DNA of 64,000 nt from GCA-003244245 sp050699955 (lineage in GTDB: Bacteria; Actinomycetota; Actinomycetes; Mycobacteriales; Pseudonocardiaceae), in the NCBI GenBank assembly GCA_050699955.1, contig JBOHGD010000001.1, forward strand, positions 62,001 to 126,000. The letters are read 5' to 3'. Positions 18,182 through 27,187 of the stretch are shown piece after piece. A model generated the notes under the pieces. The model did not search any database. It was not told where the DNA came from and saw nothing but the letters and a program-made list of their open reading frames with translations. The position numbers were made by a program, and so were the translations under genes. The stretch's first letter is position 1, and every line of letters starts with the position of its first letter.

Positions 18182-18931
18182 ATGAGCGGCCACTCGAAAT
18201 GGGCGACCACCAAGCACAAGAAGGCCGTTGTCGACGCCAAGCGGGGCAAACTGTTCGCCAAGTTGATCAAGAATATCGAGGTGGCGGCCCGCACCGGTGG
18301 TGGCGATCCGGACGGTAACCCGACGCTGTACGACGCGATACAGAAGGCTCGCAAGAGTTCGGTACCGGTCGACAACATCGATCGCGCGACCAAGCGCGGT
18401 TCTGGTGCCGATGCCGGCGGCGCCGACTACCAGACGATCATGTACGAGGGATACGGCCCCGCCGGGGTGGCGCTGCTCGTCGAGTGCCTCACCGACAACC
18501 GCAACCGTGCGGCATCCGAAGTTCGCACCGCGATGACCCGCAACGGCGGAACGATGGCCGACCCCGGCTCGGTGTCGTTCCTGTTCAGCCGCAAGGGCGT
18601 GGTGATCGTGCCGCGGGTGGAGTTGTCCGAGGACGACGTTCTTGCGGCGGTGCTCGACGCCGGGGCTGAGGAGGTCAACGATCTCGGCGAATCCTTTGAG
18701 GTGGTCTCCGAAGCCGCCGATCTGATCGGGGTACGTACTGCGCTGCAGCAGGCGGGTATCGACTACGACTCCGCCGAAGCGAGTTTCCTGCCCTCGGCGA
18801 GTACCCCGTTGGATGCCGAGGCGGCTCGCAAGGTGTTCAAGCTGATCGAGGCGTTGGAGGACTGCGACGACGTGCAGAACGTCTACGCCAACTTCGACGT
18901 CTCCGATGATGTATTGGCCGAGGTCGGCTGA
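18182..18931 (+). CDS. yebC: YebC/PmpR family protein
   Basis: Probable regulatory or translation-associated protein of 249 residues. It has the full family signature: MSGHSKWATTKHKKAVVDAK at the start, DNIDRATKRG, YEGYGPAGVALLVEC, DNRNRAASEVR, and the late STPLDAEAARKVFKLIEALE. YebC proteins were annotated as transcription factors, and some members are now linked to relief of ribosome stalling at proline stretches. The ATG follows a purine-rich ribosome binding site. It lies between pdxT and ruvC as in mycobacteria. Confidence 0.95.
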   Translation: MSGHSKWATTKHKKAVVDAKRGKLFAKLIKNIEVAARTGGGDPDGNPTLYDAIQKARKSSVPVDNIDRATKRGSGADAGGADYQTIMYEGYGPAGVALLVECLTDNRNRAASEVRTAMTRNGGTMADPGSVSFLFSRKGVVIVPRVELSEDDVLAAVLDAGAEEVNDLGESFEVVSEAADLIGVRTALQQAGIDYDSAEASFLPSASTPLDAEAARKVFKLIEALEDCDDVQNVYANFDVSDDVLAEVG

Positions 18932-19057
18932 GCACTCTGCGATCCGGACTGCGCATCGCGCGGCAGCGGTGCGCGGCGCTCGCAATGCGGCGACAACCTG
19001 CGCTTCCACCGCCGTGGTGTGTCGGTGCACGGTGCCGCGCGGGCCTGCCCTTAGGCT

Positions 19058-19073
19058 TCGAACGGGTGTTCGC
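19058..19073. promoter_or_regulatory. LexA (SOS) box upstream of ruvCAB
   Basis: The 16-base site TCGAACGGGTGTTCGC matches the mycobacterial LexA consensus TCGAAC-N4-GTTCGA at all specified positions but the last. It ends 19 bases before the ruvC GTG, a position suited to repression. Mycobacterial ruvC is a known SOS gene, so DNA-damage induction of ruvCAB is likely. Confidence 0.7.
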
Positions 19074-19092
19074 TCATCACGAGGAGGTGCCG

Positions 19093-19668
19093 GTGCGGGT
19101 GCTGGGTGTGGATCCCGGGCTCACCCGTTGCGGGCTCGGTGTGGTCGACGGCGGCTCCGGGCGTACCGTGCGCTGCGTCGCCGTCGACGTGGTTCGCACC
19201 CCGCCCGATGCCGAGCTCGGAGAGCGCCTGCTCGCAGTCGCCGATGCGGTCGAACGCTGGGTGGCCGAGTATCACCCGGACGTCGTCGCGGTGGAGCGGG
19301 TTTTCAGCCAGCACAATGTACGAACTGCGATGGGCACCGCCCAGGTCGGCGGGGTGGTCGCCTTGGTCGCGGCCCGCCAGGGACTGCCGGTGGTTTTCCA
19401 CACGCCCAGCGAGGTCAAAGCGGCGGTCACCGGTTCGGGCCGGGCGGGCAAGGAGCAGATGATCACCATGATCACTCGGCTGCTGGCTCTGCCGGTCAGG
19501 CCAAACCCGGCCGACGCCGCGGACGCGCTGGCACTGGCGATCTGCCACCTCTGGCGTGCCCCGATGACGGCGCGTCTTGAGCAGGCGCGGGCGCGCTCGG
19601 CGCAGCTCGCCCGAACCCACCGTGCGAAGCTGGCCGCAGCGGCCAGGAAAGCCGGGGGCCGGCCATGA
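19093..19668 (+). CDS. ruvC: Crossover junction endodeoxyribonuclease RuvC
   Basis: Holliday-junction resolvase of 191 residues with an RNase H fold. The first catalytic Asp is in LGVDPGLTRCG, the catalytic Glu in VVAVERVFSQHN, and the last acidic pair in NPADAADALALAICH. GTG at 19093 was selected because AGGAGG lies five bases upstream and the protein then begins MRVLGVDPG. It overlaps ruvA by four bases. A Lys/Arg/Ala-rich C-terminal tail extends beyond the E. coli length. Expression is probably under the LexA-like box immediately upstream. Confidence 0.96.
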   Translation: MRVLGVDPGLTRCGLGVVDGGSGRTVRCVAVDVVRTPPDAELGERLLAVADAVERWVAEYHPDVVAVERVFSQHNVRTAMGTAQVGGVVALVAARQGLPVVFHTPSEVKAAVTGSGRAGKEQMITMITRLLALPVRPNPADAADALALAICHLWRAPMTARLEQARARSAQLARTHRAKLAAAARKAGGRP

Positions 19669-20282
19669 TCTCCTCGGTGCGCGGAGAGGTGCTCTCCATC
19701 GGACTGGACCACGTGGTTGTGGAGGTCGGCGGGGTCGGGTTGGCCGTGCATGCCGTTCCCGCGACGCTGGCCACCCTGCGACGCGGTGCACAGGCCCGGC
19801 TCGCCACGTCGCTGGTGGTGCGCGAGGACTCGCTGACCCTGTACGGCTTTGTCGACGCTGAGGCACGCGAGCTGTTCGTGTTGCTGCAGACGGTGTCCGG
19901 GGTGGGACCGCGGCTGGCGCTGGCGACGCTGGCCGTTCTCGAGCCGGAGGCGCTGCGCTGTGCGCTCGCCGAGGGTAGCCTCGCCGTGCTCACCCAGGTA
20001 CCCGGCATCGGACGAAAGGGCGCGGAGCGGCTGGTCGTGGAGCTGCGGGACAAGGTCGGGGCGCTGGTCCACGCTTCGTCCGGACCTGTTCGCGGTGGCG
20101 GTGCGGTGCGCACCCAAGTCGTCGAAGCGCTGGTGGGGCTCGGGTTCGTGGCCCGGCAGGCGGAGCAGGCCGTGGAGGCCGTGCTCGCCGAGTCCAAGGG
20201 ATCCGAGGGGTTCGAAGCGGACGCCACCGATACGTCGCAGGTACTGCGCAGCGCGCTGACTCGGCTGGGACATAATCGGTGA
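19665..20282 (+). CDS. ruvA: Holliday junction branch migration protein RuvA
   Basis: RuvA of 205 residues binds the four-way junction and loads RuvB. The start MISSVRGEVLSIG, the OB-fold strands and the helix-hairpin-helix VSGVGPRLALATLAVLEPEAL, with a second VPGIGRKGAERLVVEL, are visible. The C-terminal RuvB-contact domain ends TSQVLRSALTRL. The ATG overlaps the ruvC stop and its own stop overlaps the ruvB start, so the three are translationally coupled. Confidence 0.96.
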   Translation: MISSVRGEVLSIGLDHVVVEVGGVGLAVHAVPATLATLRRGAQARLATSLVVREDSLTLYGFVDAEARELFVLLQTVSGVGPRLALATLAVLEPEALRCALAEGSLAVLTQVPGIGRKGAERLVVELRDKVGALVHASSGPVRGGGAVRTQVVEALVGLGFVARQAEQAVEAVLAESKGSEGFEADATDTSQVLRSALTRLGHNR

Positions 20283-21319
20283 GCCAGGAGGTACCGCTCT
20301 CAGCCGAGGTCGACCCCGCCGACCTCGACCTCGAGACCACGCTGCGGCCCCGCCGACTGCCCGAGTTCATTGGTCAGCCGCGGGTCCGTGAGCAGCTGGA
20401 ACTGGTACTGGAAGGCGCCCGCCGGCGGGGTAGCCCGCCGGATCACGTGCTGCTCTCGGGCCCACCGGGGTTGGGCAAGACCAGCCTCGCGATGATTATC
20501 GCCGCTGAGCTGGGTAGTGCCATCCGGGTCACCTCGGGTCCGGCGCTGGAGCGTGCCGGGGACCTCGCCGCGATGCTGTCCAATCTCGTCGAGGGCGATG
20601 TGTTGTTCATCGACGAGATCCACCGGGTGGCCCGAGCCGCCGAGGAGCTGCTCTACCTGGCGATGGAGGACTTCCGGGTCGACGTGGTGGTCGGCAAGGG
20701 GCCGGGAGCCACCTCGATTCCACTGGAGATCGCCCCGTTCACCCTGGTCGGAGCGACGACCAGGTCCGGCGCGCTGACCGGTCCGCTGCGCGACCGGTTC
20801 GGGTTCACCGCGCATATGGAGTTCTACGAACCCGACGAGCTGGAACTGGTGCTGCGCCGCTCGGCCGGCATCCTCGGGGTGGATCTGCGCGCCGAGGGGG
20901 CGGCCGAGATCGCCGGTCGCTCGCGCGGCACACCACGCATCGCCAACCGGCTGCTGCGTCGGGTCCGTGACTATGCTGAGGTGCGGGCGGACGGCGCGAT
21001 CACCCTTGAGGTGGCTCGCGCCGGGCTGGCGGTCTACGACGTCGACGAGCTCGGGCTGGACCGGCTGGACCGTGCCGTACTCACCGCGCTGGTGCGCACC
21101 TTCGGTGGTGGGCCGGTCGGGGTGGCCACCATCGCCGTTGCGGTGGGGGAGGAGCCGGCCACCGTCGAGGAGGTGTGCGAGCCGTTCCTGGTCCGCGCCG
21201 GCATGCTCGCCCGGACTCCGCGGGGCCGGGTGGCCACCGCCACCGCCTGGCGGCATCTGCGGCTGGAGCCTCCCGCGGCTGCCGCCGGGGACCCGCTCCC
21301 AACCCTGTTCGACACGTGA
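20279..21319 (+). CDS. ruvB: Holliday junction ATP-dependent DNA helicase RuvB
   Basis: AAA+ motor of 346 residues that drives branch migration with RuvA and RuvC. Walker A is GPPGLGKTSLAM, Walker B is VLFIDEIHRV, and the sensor region GATTRSGALTGPLRDRFGF and the arginine-containing RSRGTPRIANRLLRRVRDYAE are all present. A winged-helix C-terminal domain follows. The GTG start overlaps the ruvA stop by four bases. Last gene of the ruv operon; yajC begins about 110 bases later. Confidence 0.97.
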   Translation: MSQEVPLSAEVDPADLDLETTLRPRRLPEFIGQPRVREQLELVLEGARRRGSPPDHVLLSGPPGLGKTSLAMIIAAELGSAIRVTSGPALERAGDLAAMLSNLVEGDVLFIDEIHRVARAAEELLYLAMEDFRVDVVVGKGPGATSIPLEIAPFTLVGATTRSGALTGPLRDRFGFTAHMEFYEPDELELVLRRSAGILGVDLRAEGAAEIAGRSRGTPRIANRLLRRVRDYAEVRADGAITLEVARAGLAVYDVDELGLDRLDRAVLTALVRTFGGGPVGVATIAVAVGEEPATVEEVCEPFLVRAGMLARTPRGRVATATAWRHLRLEPPAAAAGDPLPTLFDT

Positions 21320-21427
21320 GACCTGCTGGTCAGGGTCGAACCGTCAACACGTAGACGAACCGGCGAAAACGGACCTGGCACACTCGAGTGAGCGACGCGA
21401 GTGCGACGCTCAGGTGATCGGAGAACC

Positions 21428-21781
21428 ATGGAAACCCTGCTCCTGCCACTGCTGTTCATCATTGTGCTCGGGCTGCCGCTGATCCTCGGATCGCGCCGGC
21501 AGAAGCGCGCGATGGTCGAGGCGCAGCGACTGCAAGACTCACTGACCAACGGTGATCGGGTGACGACCACCTCGGGTCTGCACGCGATCGTGGTGAACAC
21601 CGCGGACGAGGACACCGTCGATCTGGAGATCGCCCCTGGCGTGCGTACCACGTGGTTGCGCGCAGCGATCCGGGAGAAGATCACCGAGAACGATCCCGCA
21701 GCTGACCACGATCAGCCCGGTACCTCGGGTGCCCGGTTCGCGCCTCCCCTTGAGGACGGCGCGCGTACGGACCAGCATTGA
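21428..21781 (+). CDS. yajC: Preprotein translocase subunit YajC
   Basis: Small single-pass membrane protein of 117 residues that associates with SecDF. The N-terminal helix LLLPLLFIIVLGLPLILGSR is followed by the basic RRQKRAM and the family core LTNGDRVTTTSGLHAIV. The C-terminal 30 residues are acidic and variable. Start is the ATG after the short GAGAACC; it stands directly upstream of secD as in most actinomycetes. Confidence 0.93.
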   Translation: METLLLPLLFIIVLGLPLILGSRRQKRAMVEAQRLQDSLTNGDRVTTTSGLHAIVVNTADEDTVDLEIAPGVRTTWLRAAIREKITENDPAADHDQPGTSGARFAPPLEDGARTDQH

Positions 21782-21920
21782 TCTGACACCGGGGCAGGTA
21801 CGCTGCGCACCCGATCCCCTACGGTCGTGCCGCTGCAGGGCAGTGGCACAGTAGGCACCGCCGCAGATCGTCGGTTGTGGCGCCCTGCGCAGTTGGCTTT
21901 GAAGAGGAGACCCACCCACC

Positions 21921-23618
21921 GTGGCACCACCGGCCGGGCGTATCCGCCCCTGGCGCAACCTGGCGATCTTCGCTGGAATCGTCGCCATCCTGTACTCCCT
22001 GGTCTTCTTCACCGGGGGTGGAGATCCGACGCCCAAGCTGGGCATCGACCTGCAGGGTGGCACCCAGGTCACCCTGACCGCCCGCACCCCCAGCGGGAAG
22101 CCACCGGCAAAAGAGTCCCTTGATCAGGCCCGCCAGATCATCGAGCAGCGGGTCAACGGTCTGGGCGTGAGCGGTGCCGAGGTCGTCCTGGATGGTAATA
22201 ACCTGGTCATCACGGTGCCCGGGAAGAACGGTGATCAGGCTCGCACGCTCGGCGAGACCGCGAAGCTGTACTTCCGGACGGTGCTCAACGAGCAGGCTGC
22301 CGGGCCGCCCGCGGCGGTTCCCGGAACGTCACCGCCAGGTGGGAGCGGCCTGGCCCCGACTGGGGCACCCACCTCGCCCGCGGTTCCCCCGGGCGCACCG
22401 ACTCCAGTCGCTCCGCAGCAGGTCCAACCGCCGCCGACGCCGCCTGCCGCGCCTTCGACCAGTCCGGCGCCTCCGGTGGGGCAGGCCCCGCAGGTGTCGG
22501 CCGATCCGAAGGTCGCCGAGGAGATCAAGCAGGCTCGCGCGATCCTGCAGAGTCAGGACCCGGCCGTGCAGCAGAAGGCGCTGGCCGCGCTGAACTGCGC
22601 GGTGCCCAACCCGTTGCAGGGCAACGACGACCCGAACCTGCCGCTGGTCACCTGCAACCAGGACGGCACAGCGAAATACCTGCTCGGACCCGCATTCCTG
22701 TCCGGTGAACGGATCACCAGCGCGTCGGCGGGCCCGAGCACGGAGGGACCCGGCTACGAGGTGGACCTCAAGTTCGACAACAAGGGTGGGGACACCTGGG
22801 CGAAGTTCACCGCCCAGAACGTCGGCAAGCAGACCGGGATCGTGCTGGACAGCAAGGTGGTATCGGCCCCACAGATCAACGGCCCGATCCCGGCAGGCGG
22901 GGGAACCCAGATCACCGGCCAGTTCACCCAGGCCAAGGCTCAGGACCTGGCCAACGTGCTCAAGTACGGCTCGCTGCCGCTGTCCTTCGATTCATCGGAG
23001 GCCAACACTATCTCGGCGACCCTGGGGCTGGCCTCGCTGCGCGCCGGGCTGCTGGCTGGGCTGCTCGGGCTTGCCGTCGTGTTCGTCTACTGCCTGTTCT
23101 ACTACCGGGCGCTCGGGGTGCTGACGATCCTGTCGCTGGTGCTCTCCGGGGTGATCGTCTACGCCGTCCTGGTGCTGCTCGGACGCTGGATCGGGTTCAC
23201 CCTCGACCTGGCCGGGATCGCGGGCTTCATCGTGGCCATCGGCATCACTGCGGACTCCTTCGTCATCTTCTTCGAACGCCTGAAGGACGAGATCCGAGAG
23301 GGCCGCACGTTCCGTTCCGCGGTTCCCCGTGCCTGGGTTCGAGCCCGGCGCACGATTCTGTCCGCGGACGCGGTGAGCTTCCTGGCGGCGGCGGTGCTCT
23401 ACATTCTCGCGGTCGGGCAGGTGAAGGGTTTCGCGTTCACGCTCGGCATGTCGACCGTGCTGGATCTGGTGGTGGTCTTCCTCGTGACGCATCCGCTGGT
23501 GGCGATGGCATCGAAGTCCCGGGTGCTGTCCCGGCCGGAGCTTTCCGGGCTGGGATCGGCGCACCGGATCTGGGCCGAGAGCCGGTCGGAGCTGGCGACT
23601 ACCGGGAAGGGCGCCTGA
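21921..23618 (+). CDS. secD: Protein translocase subunit SecD
   Basis: RND-type membrane protein of 565 residues that uses the proton gradient to help release secreted proteins. It has TM1 (residues about 14-32), the P1 domain with GIDLQGGTQVTL, and five helices in the last 190 residues containing FTLDLAGIAGFIVAIGITAD and the DEIREGRTF loop. Typical of actinobacteria, P1 carries a long Pro/Ala-rich insertion at residues about 130-190. GTG start after GAAGAGGAG. secF follows one base after its stop. Confidence 0.96.
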   Translation: MAPPAGRIRPWRNLAIFAGIVAILYSLVFFTGGGDPTPKLGIDLQGGTQVTLTARTPSGKPPAKESLDQARQIIEQRVNGLGVSGAEVVLDGNNLVITVPGKNGDQARTLGETAKLYFRTVLNEQAAGPPAAVPGTSPPGGSGLAPTGAPTSPAVPPGAPTPVAPQQVQPPPTPPAAPSTSPAPPVGQAPQVSADPKVAEEIKQARAILQSQDPAVQQKALAALNCAVPNPLQGNDDPNLPLVTCNQDGTAKYLLGPAFLSGERITSASAGPSTEGPGYEVDLKFDNKGGDTWAKFTAQNVGKQTGIVLDSKVVSAPQINGPIPAGGGTQITGQFTQAKAQDLANVLKYGSLPLSFDSSEANTISATLGLASLRAGLLAGLLGLAVVFVYCLFYYRALGVLTILSLVLSGVIVYAVLVLLGRWIGFTLDLAGIAGFIVAIGITADSFVIFFERLKDEIREGRTFRSAVPRAWVRARRTILSADAVSFLAAAVLYILAVGQVKGFAFTLGMSTVLDLVVVFLVTHPLVAMASKSRVLSRPELSGLGSAHRIWAESRSELATTGKGA

Positions 23619-23619
23619 G

Positions 23620-24834
23620 ATGGCCGGAACGCTGCAGCGGCTCTACAGCGGAGCGGGTGCCTTCGACGTCGTCGGGCGCCGCAGGTGGTGGTATGTGGTC
23701 AGCGGGGTGCTCGTCGCGATCTGCCTCGTTTCAATCTTGGTGCGCGGATTCAACCTCGGCATCGACTTCGAGGGCGGCAGCCAGATCCAGATGCCGGCGG
23801 TGGGGACAACGGGCCCGATCAGTACCCAGCAGGCGGAGCAGGTCTTCACCAAGACGGTGGGGGAGCCGCCGGAGTCGGTGCAGACGGTCGGCACCGGTTC
23901 CGAGGCGAACATCCTGATCAGCTCCAAGGTGTTGGATGCCAGCCAGACATTTGCCCTGAAGGACGCGCTGTACCAGCAACTGCACCCGCTCGGCAAGGAC
24001 GGGAAGCCCAGCGCAGAGGTGATCAGCGACAGCGCGGTGAGCGGCACCTGGGGCGGAGAGATCAGCCAGAAGGCGCTGATCGCGCTCGTGGTGTTCCTCG
24101 TCCTGGTGACTGCGTTCCTTGCGCTCTATTTCGAGCCCCGGATGGCGGCGGCAGCCCTGGTGGCGCTGTTGCACGACGTGGTCGTGACCGCGGGGATCTA
24201 CTCGCTGGTCGGCTTCGAGGTGACGCCTGGAACGGTCATCGGGCTGCTCACCATCCTCGGGTTCTCGCTGTACGACACGGTGGTCGTGTTCGACAAGGTG
24301 CAGGAGAACACTCGGGGGCTGCTCGGGTTGAGCCGGCGAACCTACCCTGAGGCCGCGAATCTGGCAGTCAACCAGACCCTGATGCGTTCGATCAACACCT
24401 CACTGATCGCAGTACTCCCGGTGCTCGGCCTGCTGGTGGTCGGCGTCGGCCTGCTCGGCGTGGGCACGCTCAAGGACCTTGCTCTGGTGCAGATGGTCGG
24501 CATCCTGGCCGGGACGATGTCCTCGATTTTCCTGGCCACGCCGCTCCTGGTGGACTTCACGATGCAGAACCGGGCCTACCGGCAGCAGGCTCAGCGGGTC
24601 GCCCAGCGCCGGGCGAAGGCAGCAGGCAAGGCAGCCGGGGTCACGGACACAGAGGAGATGCGCACGGGGGCCGCGGCCGGTAATCACCGTGAGGAGTCGA
24701 TCGCTGCGGCGGCAGGCGTGCCCGCCAGAGTGGGCAAGCCCGTGCAGGCCGGGCGTCCGCGAGGACGCCCCGCCGGTAAGGCCGGCCGGCCGTCAGGTAA
24801 GGCCGGCAGATCCTCGGGCCGCAAGCAGCACTGA
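23620..24834 (+). CDS. secF: Protein translocase subunit SecF
   Basis: Partner of SecD, 404 residues with six transmembrane helices. Family motifs are FNLGIDFEGGSQIQM in the first periplasmic domain and GFSLYDTVVVFDKVQEN plus INTSLIAVLPVLGLL in the membrane domain. The cytosolic tail is unusual: about 80 residues rich in Gly, Arg and Lys, including GRPRGRPAGKAGRPSGKAGR, which contains short repeats and an AT-hook-like GRPRGRP. Such a basic tail could touch nucleic acid, ribosomes or phospholipid, which is speculation. Confidence 0.95.
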   Translation: MAGTLQRLYSGAGAFDVVGRRRWWYVVSGVLVAICLVSILVRGFNLGIDFEGGSQIQMPAVGTTGPISTQQAEQVFTKTVGEPPESVQTVGTGSEANILISSKVLDASQTFALKDALYQQLHPLGKDGKPSAEVISDSAVSGTWGGEISQKALIALVVFLVLVTAFLALYFEPRMAAAALVALLHDVVVTAGIYSLVGFEVTPGTVIGLLTILGFSLYDTVVVFDKVQENTRGLLGLSRRTYPEAANLAVNQTLMRSINTSLIAVLPVLGLLVVGVGLLGVGTLKDLALVQMVGILAGTMSSIFLATPLLVDFTMQNRAYRQQAQRVAQRRAKAAGKAAGVTDTEEMRTGAAAGNHREESIAAAAGVPARVGKPVQAGRPRGRPAGKAGRPSGKAGRSSGRKQH

Positions 24835-25013
24835 GCCGTCGCGACTCCGCGTGGTCGATCGATGACGTTCCGCACTATTTTTGGCATCTTCAGCTGGTGA
24901 TTGCTCCAAATCCTTGCCTGTGAGCCCGTGAGGTAGCACGCTCTGTAGCCAGGGACCGGAGAAATCCGGAGACGGCGTGGGTGGCGCGGCCGTCGTGCCA
25001 GGGAGGAGCGGGG

Positions 25014-26522
25014 ATGACGGGGTGGTCCATTCCGGGCTTGATGCAGGTCCGGCAGGTGCGGGTGGACTCGGTGGGGCGTCGGGCGACTGCCCGCCGCAGG
25101 AACCGCAGGTTCGTCTCGGTCACCTATCTGTCCCAGGAGTTCCTTTCCGATGCCGAGTTCCGAGGCCGGTTCATGGCCGAGTGCGGGCGGCTCGCGCAGG
25201 TCCGAGATGTTCGAGTGGCGCGGCTGCGCCAGTACGTGGAGTGCGACGAGGGCGCTGCGGTGGTCGCCGATCACGTGGCGGGAATCCCACTACGAGCGGT
25301 GCTCCGCGACGAAGGGGCCATCGCGACCGAGGCTGCGGTGGTGGTGTTCAAGGACGCGTTGGGTGGTCTGGCGGCTGGACACGCAGCCGGCCTGGCGCAC
25401 GGCGACCTCAAGCCTGAGAACGTGATCCTCACCCGTGCCGGTCGTGTCCGGCTCGTCGACTTCGGACTCTTTACCCGTGCCGGCCGGCTGCTACTCGGGC
25501 AGTCGACACCCTTTTACCTGGCCCCGGAACTGTGGAACGGCGGACCGCCGACCCAGCAGGGTGATCTGTACGCCGCCACCGTCACCTTCTTCGAGTGTCT
25601 GGCCGGCGCACCGCCCTTCCACGCCGACAGTGCGGCTGCGCTCGCGACCCTGCATCTACTCGGTACACCCCCTCTCGATGCCGTGCCCGGACCGGTCCGC
25701 CAGCTGATGCAGCGCGGCCTGGCCAAGGACCCGGCGAGCCGTCCTGGCGCGCTGCACTTCCTCGCTCAGGTCGAGGAAGCGGCTACTGACGCGCTCGGCC
25801 CAGGTTGGGAGCGCCGTGGTCGACATGAGTTGATCAAGCTGGTGACCGGGCGCTCGCGCCCGTCCAGTCCGCTCGCGATGGCCGGCCGGCGCAGCGGTGC
25901 CGGGCGGGAGCGAAGACCGGTCCGGCTCGCCGTGGTGCTGGGCGGTGCGTTGTTGGTGGCAGCGGGGCTGTCCAGTCCGAAGCTTCCCCATGTGCTGTTC
26001 GAGGGTCCGGGCAGCACAACCAACACCGACACGGGGCCACCGGTGTTGGCCGTCCCTGGCCCGCCTGGTGGCGCATCCGTGGACCCTGCGAAGCCGAGAG
26101 TCGATCACGCCTCGGAGCCTCGGTCGGCTGCGCTGGCTGAGTCTGCTGCGCCCCGAGCCGGAACACAACAGCCGGTGGCGGCGGCAACATCGGCGCCCGC
26201 AGACCGCCCCGGGAGCGTCCCGGCTGAACGTGTCTACAGCCAGCCGACGGTGTCTGCGGTGAGCTCGATACCAGTGTTAGGGGAACAACCGCGCAGCCTG
26301 CCCCCCTCGACGACTCGGTCGCCGCGGCCGAGCACCATGTCCTCACCGAGGCCGACTCGGTCGCCGCGGCCGAGCACAACGCCCTCACCGAGGCCGACTC
26401 CCTCGTGCGAGCCGCGTACCCGGGCGGGGTCGCCCGATGAGGACAGGTCCCCGGGCCGGGGCCAGCACTGCGACAGGGACGACCGACACGGTTCCCGCCC
26501 GGTCGGCCCGGCGCACCACTAA
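25014..26522 (+). CDS. Serine/threonine kinase-like protein, probable pseudokinase, with Pro-rich tail
   Basis: Protein of about 502 residues. Residues about 40-270 have a protein-kinase fold: HGDLKPENVILT is the catalytic loop and VDFGLF the DFG motif, with the following APELW equivalent to the APE motif and ASRPGAL near the end. However, no Gly-rich loop is seen, and the strand that normally holds the ATP-binding Lys reads FVSVTYL, so catalysis is doubtful. A single transmembrane helix (AVVLGGALLVAAGL) follows, then about 180 Pro/Ser/Thr-rich residues outside the cell. The start ATG has AGGAG five bases upstream. It lies between secF and apt. Confidence 0.75.
   Translation: MTGWSIPGLMQVRQVRVDSVGRRATARRRNRRFVSVTYLSQEFLSDAEFRGRFMAECGRLAQVRDVRVARLRQYVECDEGAAVVADHVAGIPLRAVLRDEGAIATEAAVVVFKDALGGLAAGHAAGLAHGDLKPENVILTRAGRVRLVDFGLFTRAGRLLLGQSTPFYLAPELWNGGPPTQQGDLYAATVTFFECLAGAPPFHADSAAALATLHLLGTPPLDAVPGPVRQLMQRGLAKDPASRPGALHFLAQVEEAATDALGPGWERRGRHELIKLVTGRSRPSSPLAMAGRRSGAGRERRPVRLAVVLGGALLVAAGLSSPKLPHVLFEGPGSTTNTDTGPPVLAVPGPPGGASVDPAKPRVDHASEPRSAALAESAAPRAGTQQPVAAATSAPADRPGSVPAERVYSQPTVSAVSSIPVLGEQPRSLPPSTTRSPRPSTMSSPRPTRSPRPSTTPSPRPTPSCEPRTRAGSPDEDRSPGRGQHCDRDDRHGSRPVGPAHH
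26312..26395 (+). repeat. Two direct 42-bp repeats inside the kinase-like gene
   Basis: Two adjacent 42-base units (26312-26353 and 26354-26395) differ at only a few bases and encode a 14-residue unit built on S-P-R-P-S-T and S-P-R-P-T. A third, partial unit begins at 26396. The array lies in the Pro-rich extracytoplasmic tail and could change copy number by slippage. Confidence 0.8.
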
Positions 26523-26545
26523 GCGACACCGGTAAGGTTCGCGAG

Positions 26546-27085
26546 GTGCATCCCGGGTCGAATGCGAACGACCTGCGGACTCTGCTCACCCCGCTGGTCC
26601 GCGAGATCCCGGATTTTCCGGAGGCCGGTGTGCTGTTTCGGGATCTCGGCCCGGCGTTCGCCGACGCGACGGCGTTCCGGGCTCTGATCGACGCGCTGGT
26701 CGCGCCGGCGCCGGTGGTCGATGTCGTGGTCGGGGTGGAAGCCCGCGGGTTCCTGCTCGGAGCCGCTGCGGGATATGCGCTGCGGGCCGGGGTGGTCGGT
26801 GTCCGCAAACCGGGCAAACTTCCCGTCGTCGCCGATCGTGAGGCCTACGCCCTGGAGTATGGCACTGCCTCTCTCGAACTGGCCGACGGTTCGCTGCGCC
26901 CCGGGCAGCGGGTCTTGGTGGTCGATGACGTACTGGCCACCGGCGGCACGGTAGCCGCGACATGTGCCCTGGTCGAGCGAGCCGGAGCGCAGGTCAGCGC
27001 CGTTGCGGTGGTGCTGGAGATCGCCCCGTTGCGCGGTCGGGAGCGGTTGGCTGGGCGTCCGTTGCATGCCCTGCTGACGATCTGA
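26546..27085 (+). CDS. apt: Adenine phosphoribosyltransferase
   Basis: Purine salvage enzyme of 179 residues converting adenine and PRPP to AMP. Signature elements are IPDFPEAGVLFRDLGP near the N-terminus, VVGVEARGFLLGAA, and the PRPP-binding loop RVLVVDDVLATGGT. GTG start. It sits between the kinase-like gene and relA, the order seen in mycobacteria and streptomycetes (secF-apt-relA). Confidence 0.96.
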   Translation: MHPGSNANDLRTLLTPLVREIPDFPEAGVLFRDLGPAFADATAFRALIDALVAPAPVVDVVVGVEARGFLLGAAAGYALRAGVVGVRKPGKLPVVADREAYALEYGTASLELADGSLRPGQRVLVVDDVLATGGTVAATCALVERAGAQVSAVAVVLEIAPLRGRERLAGRPLHALLTI

Positions 27086-27187
27086 CCCGAACGAGGTCGT
27101 CGACGTTGCCCAGGTACTTCGGGTCGGTGGAGTAGTGCGGCGGTACGCTTGACACTTGACCGGTATTCACGCGGCGGGAGAGTGTGG

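Noticed and set aside
26309..26400. CRISPR-like repeat array
   Set aside because: The units are directly adjacent without spacers, only two copies exist, and they are in frame in a Pro-rich protein tail.
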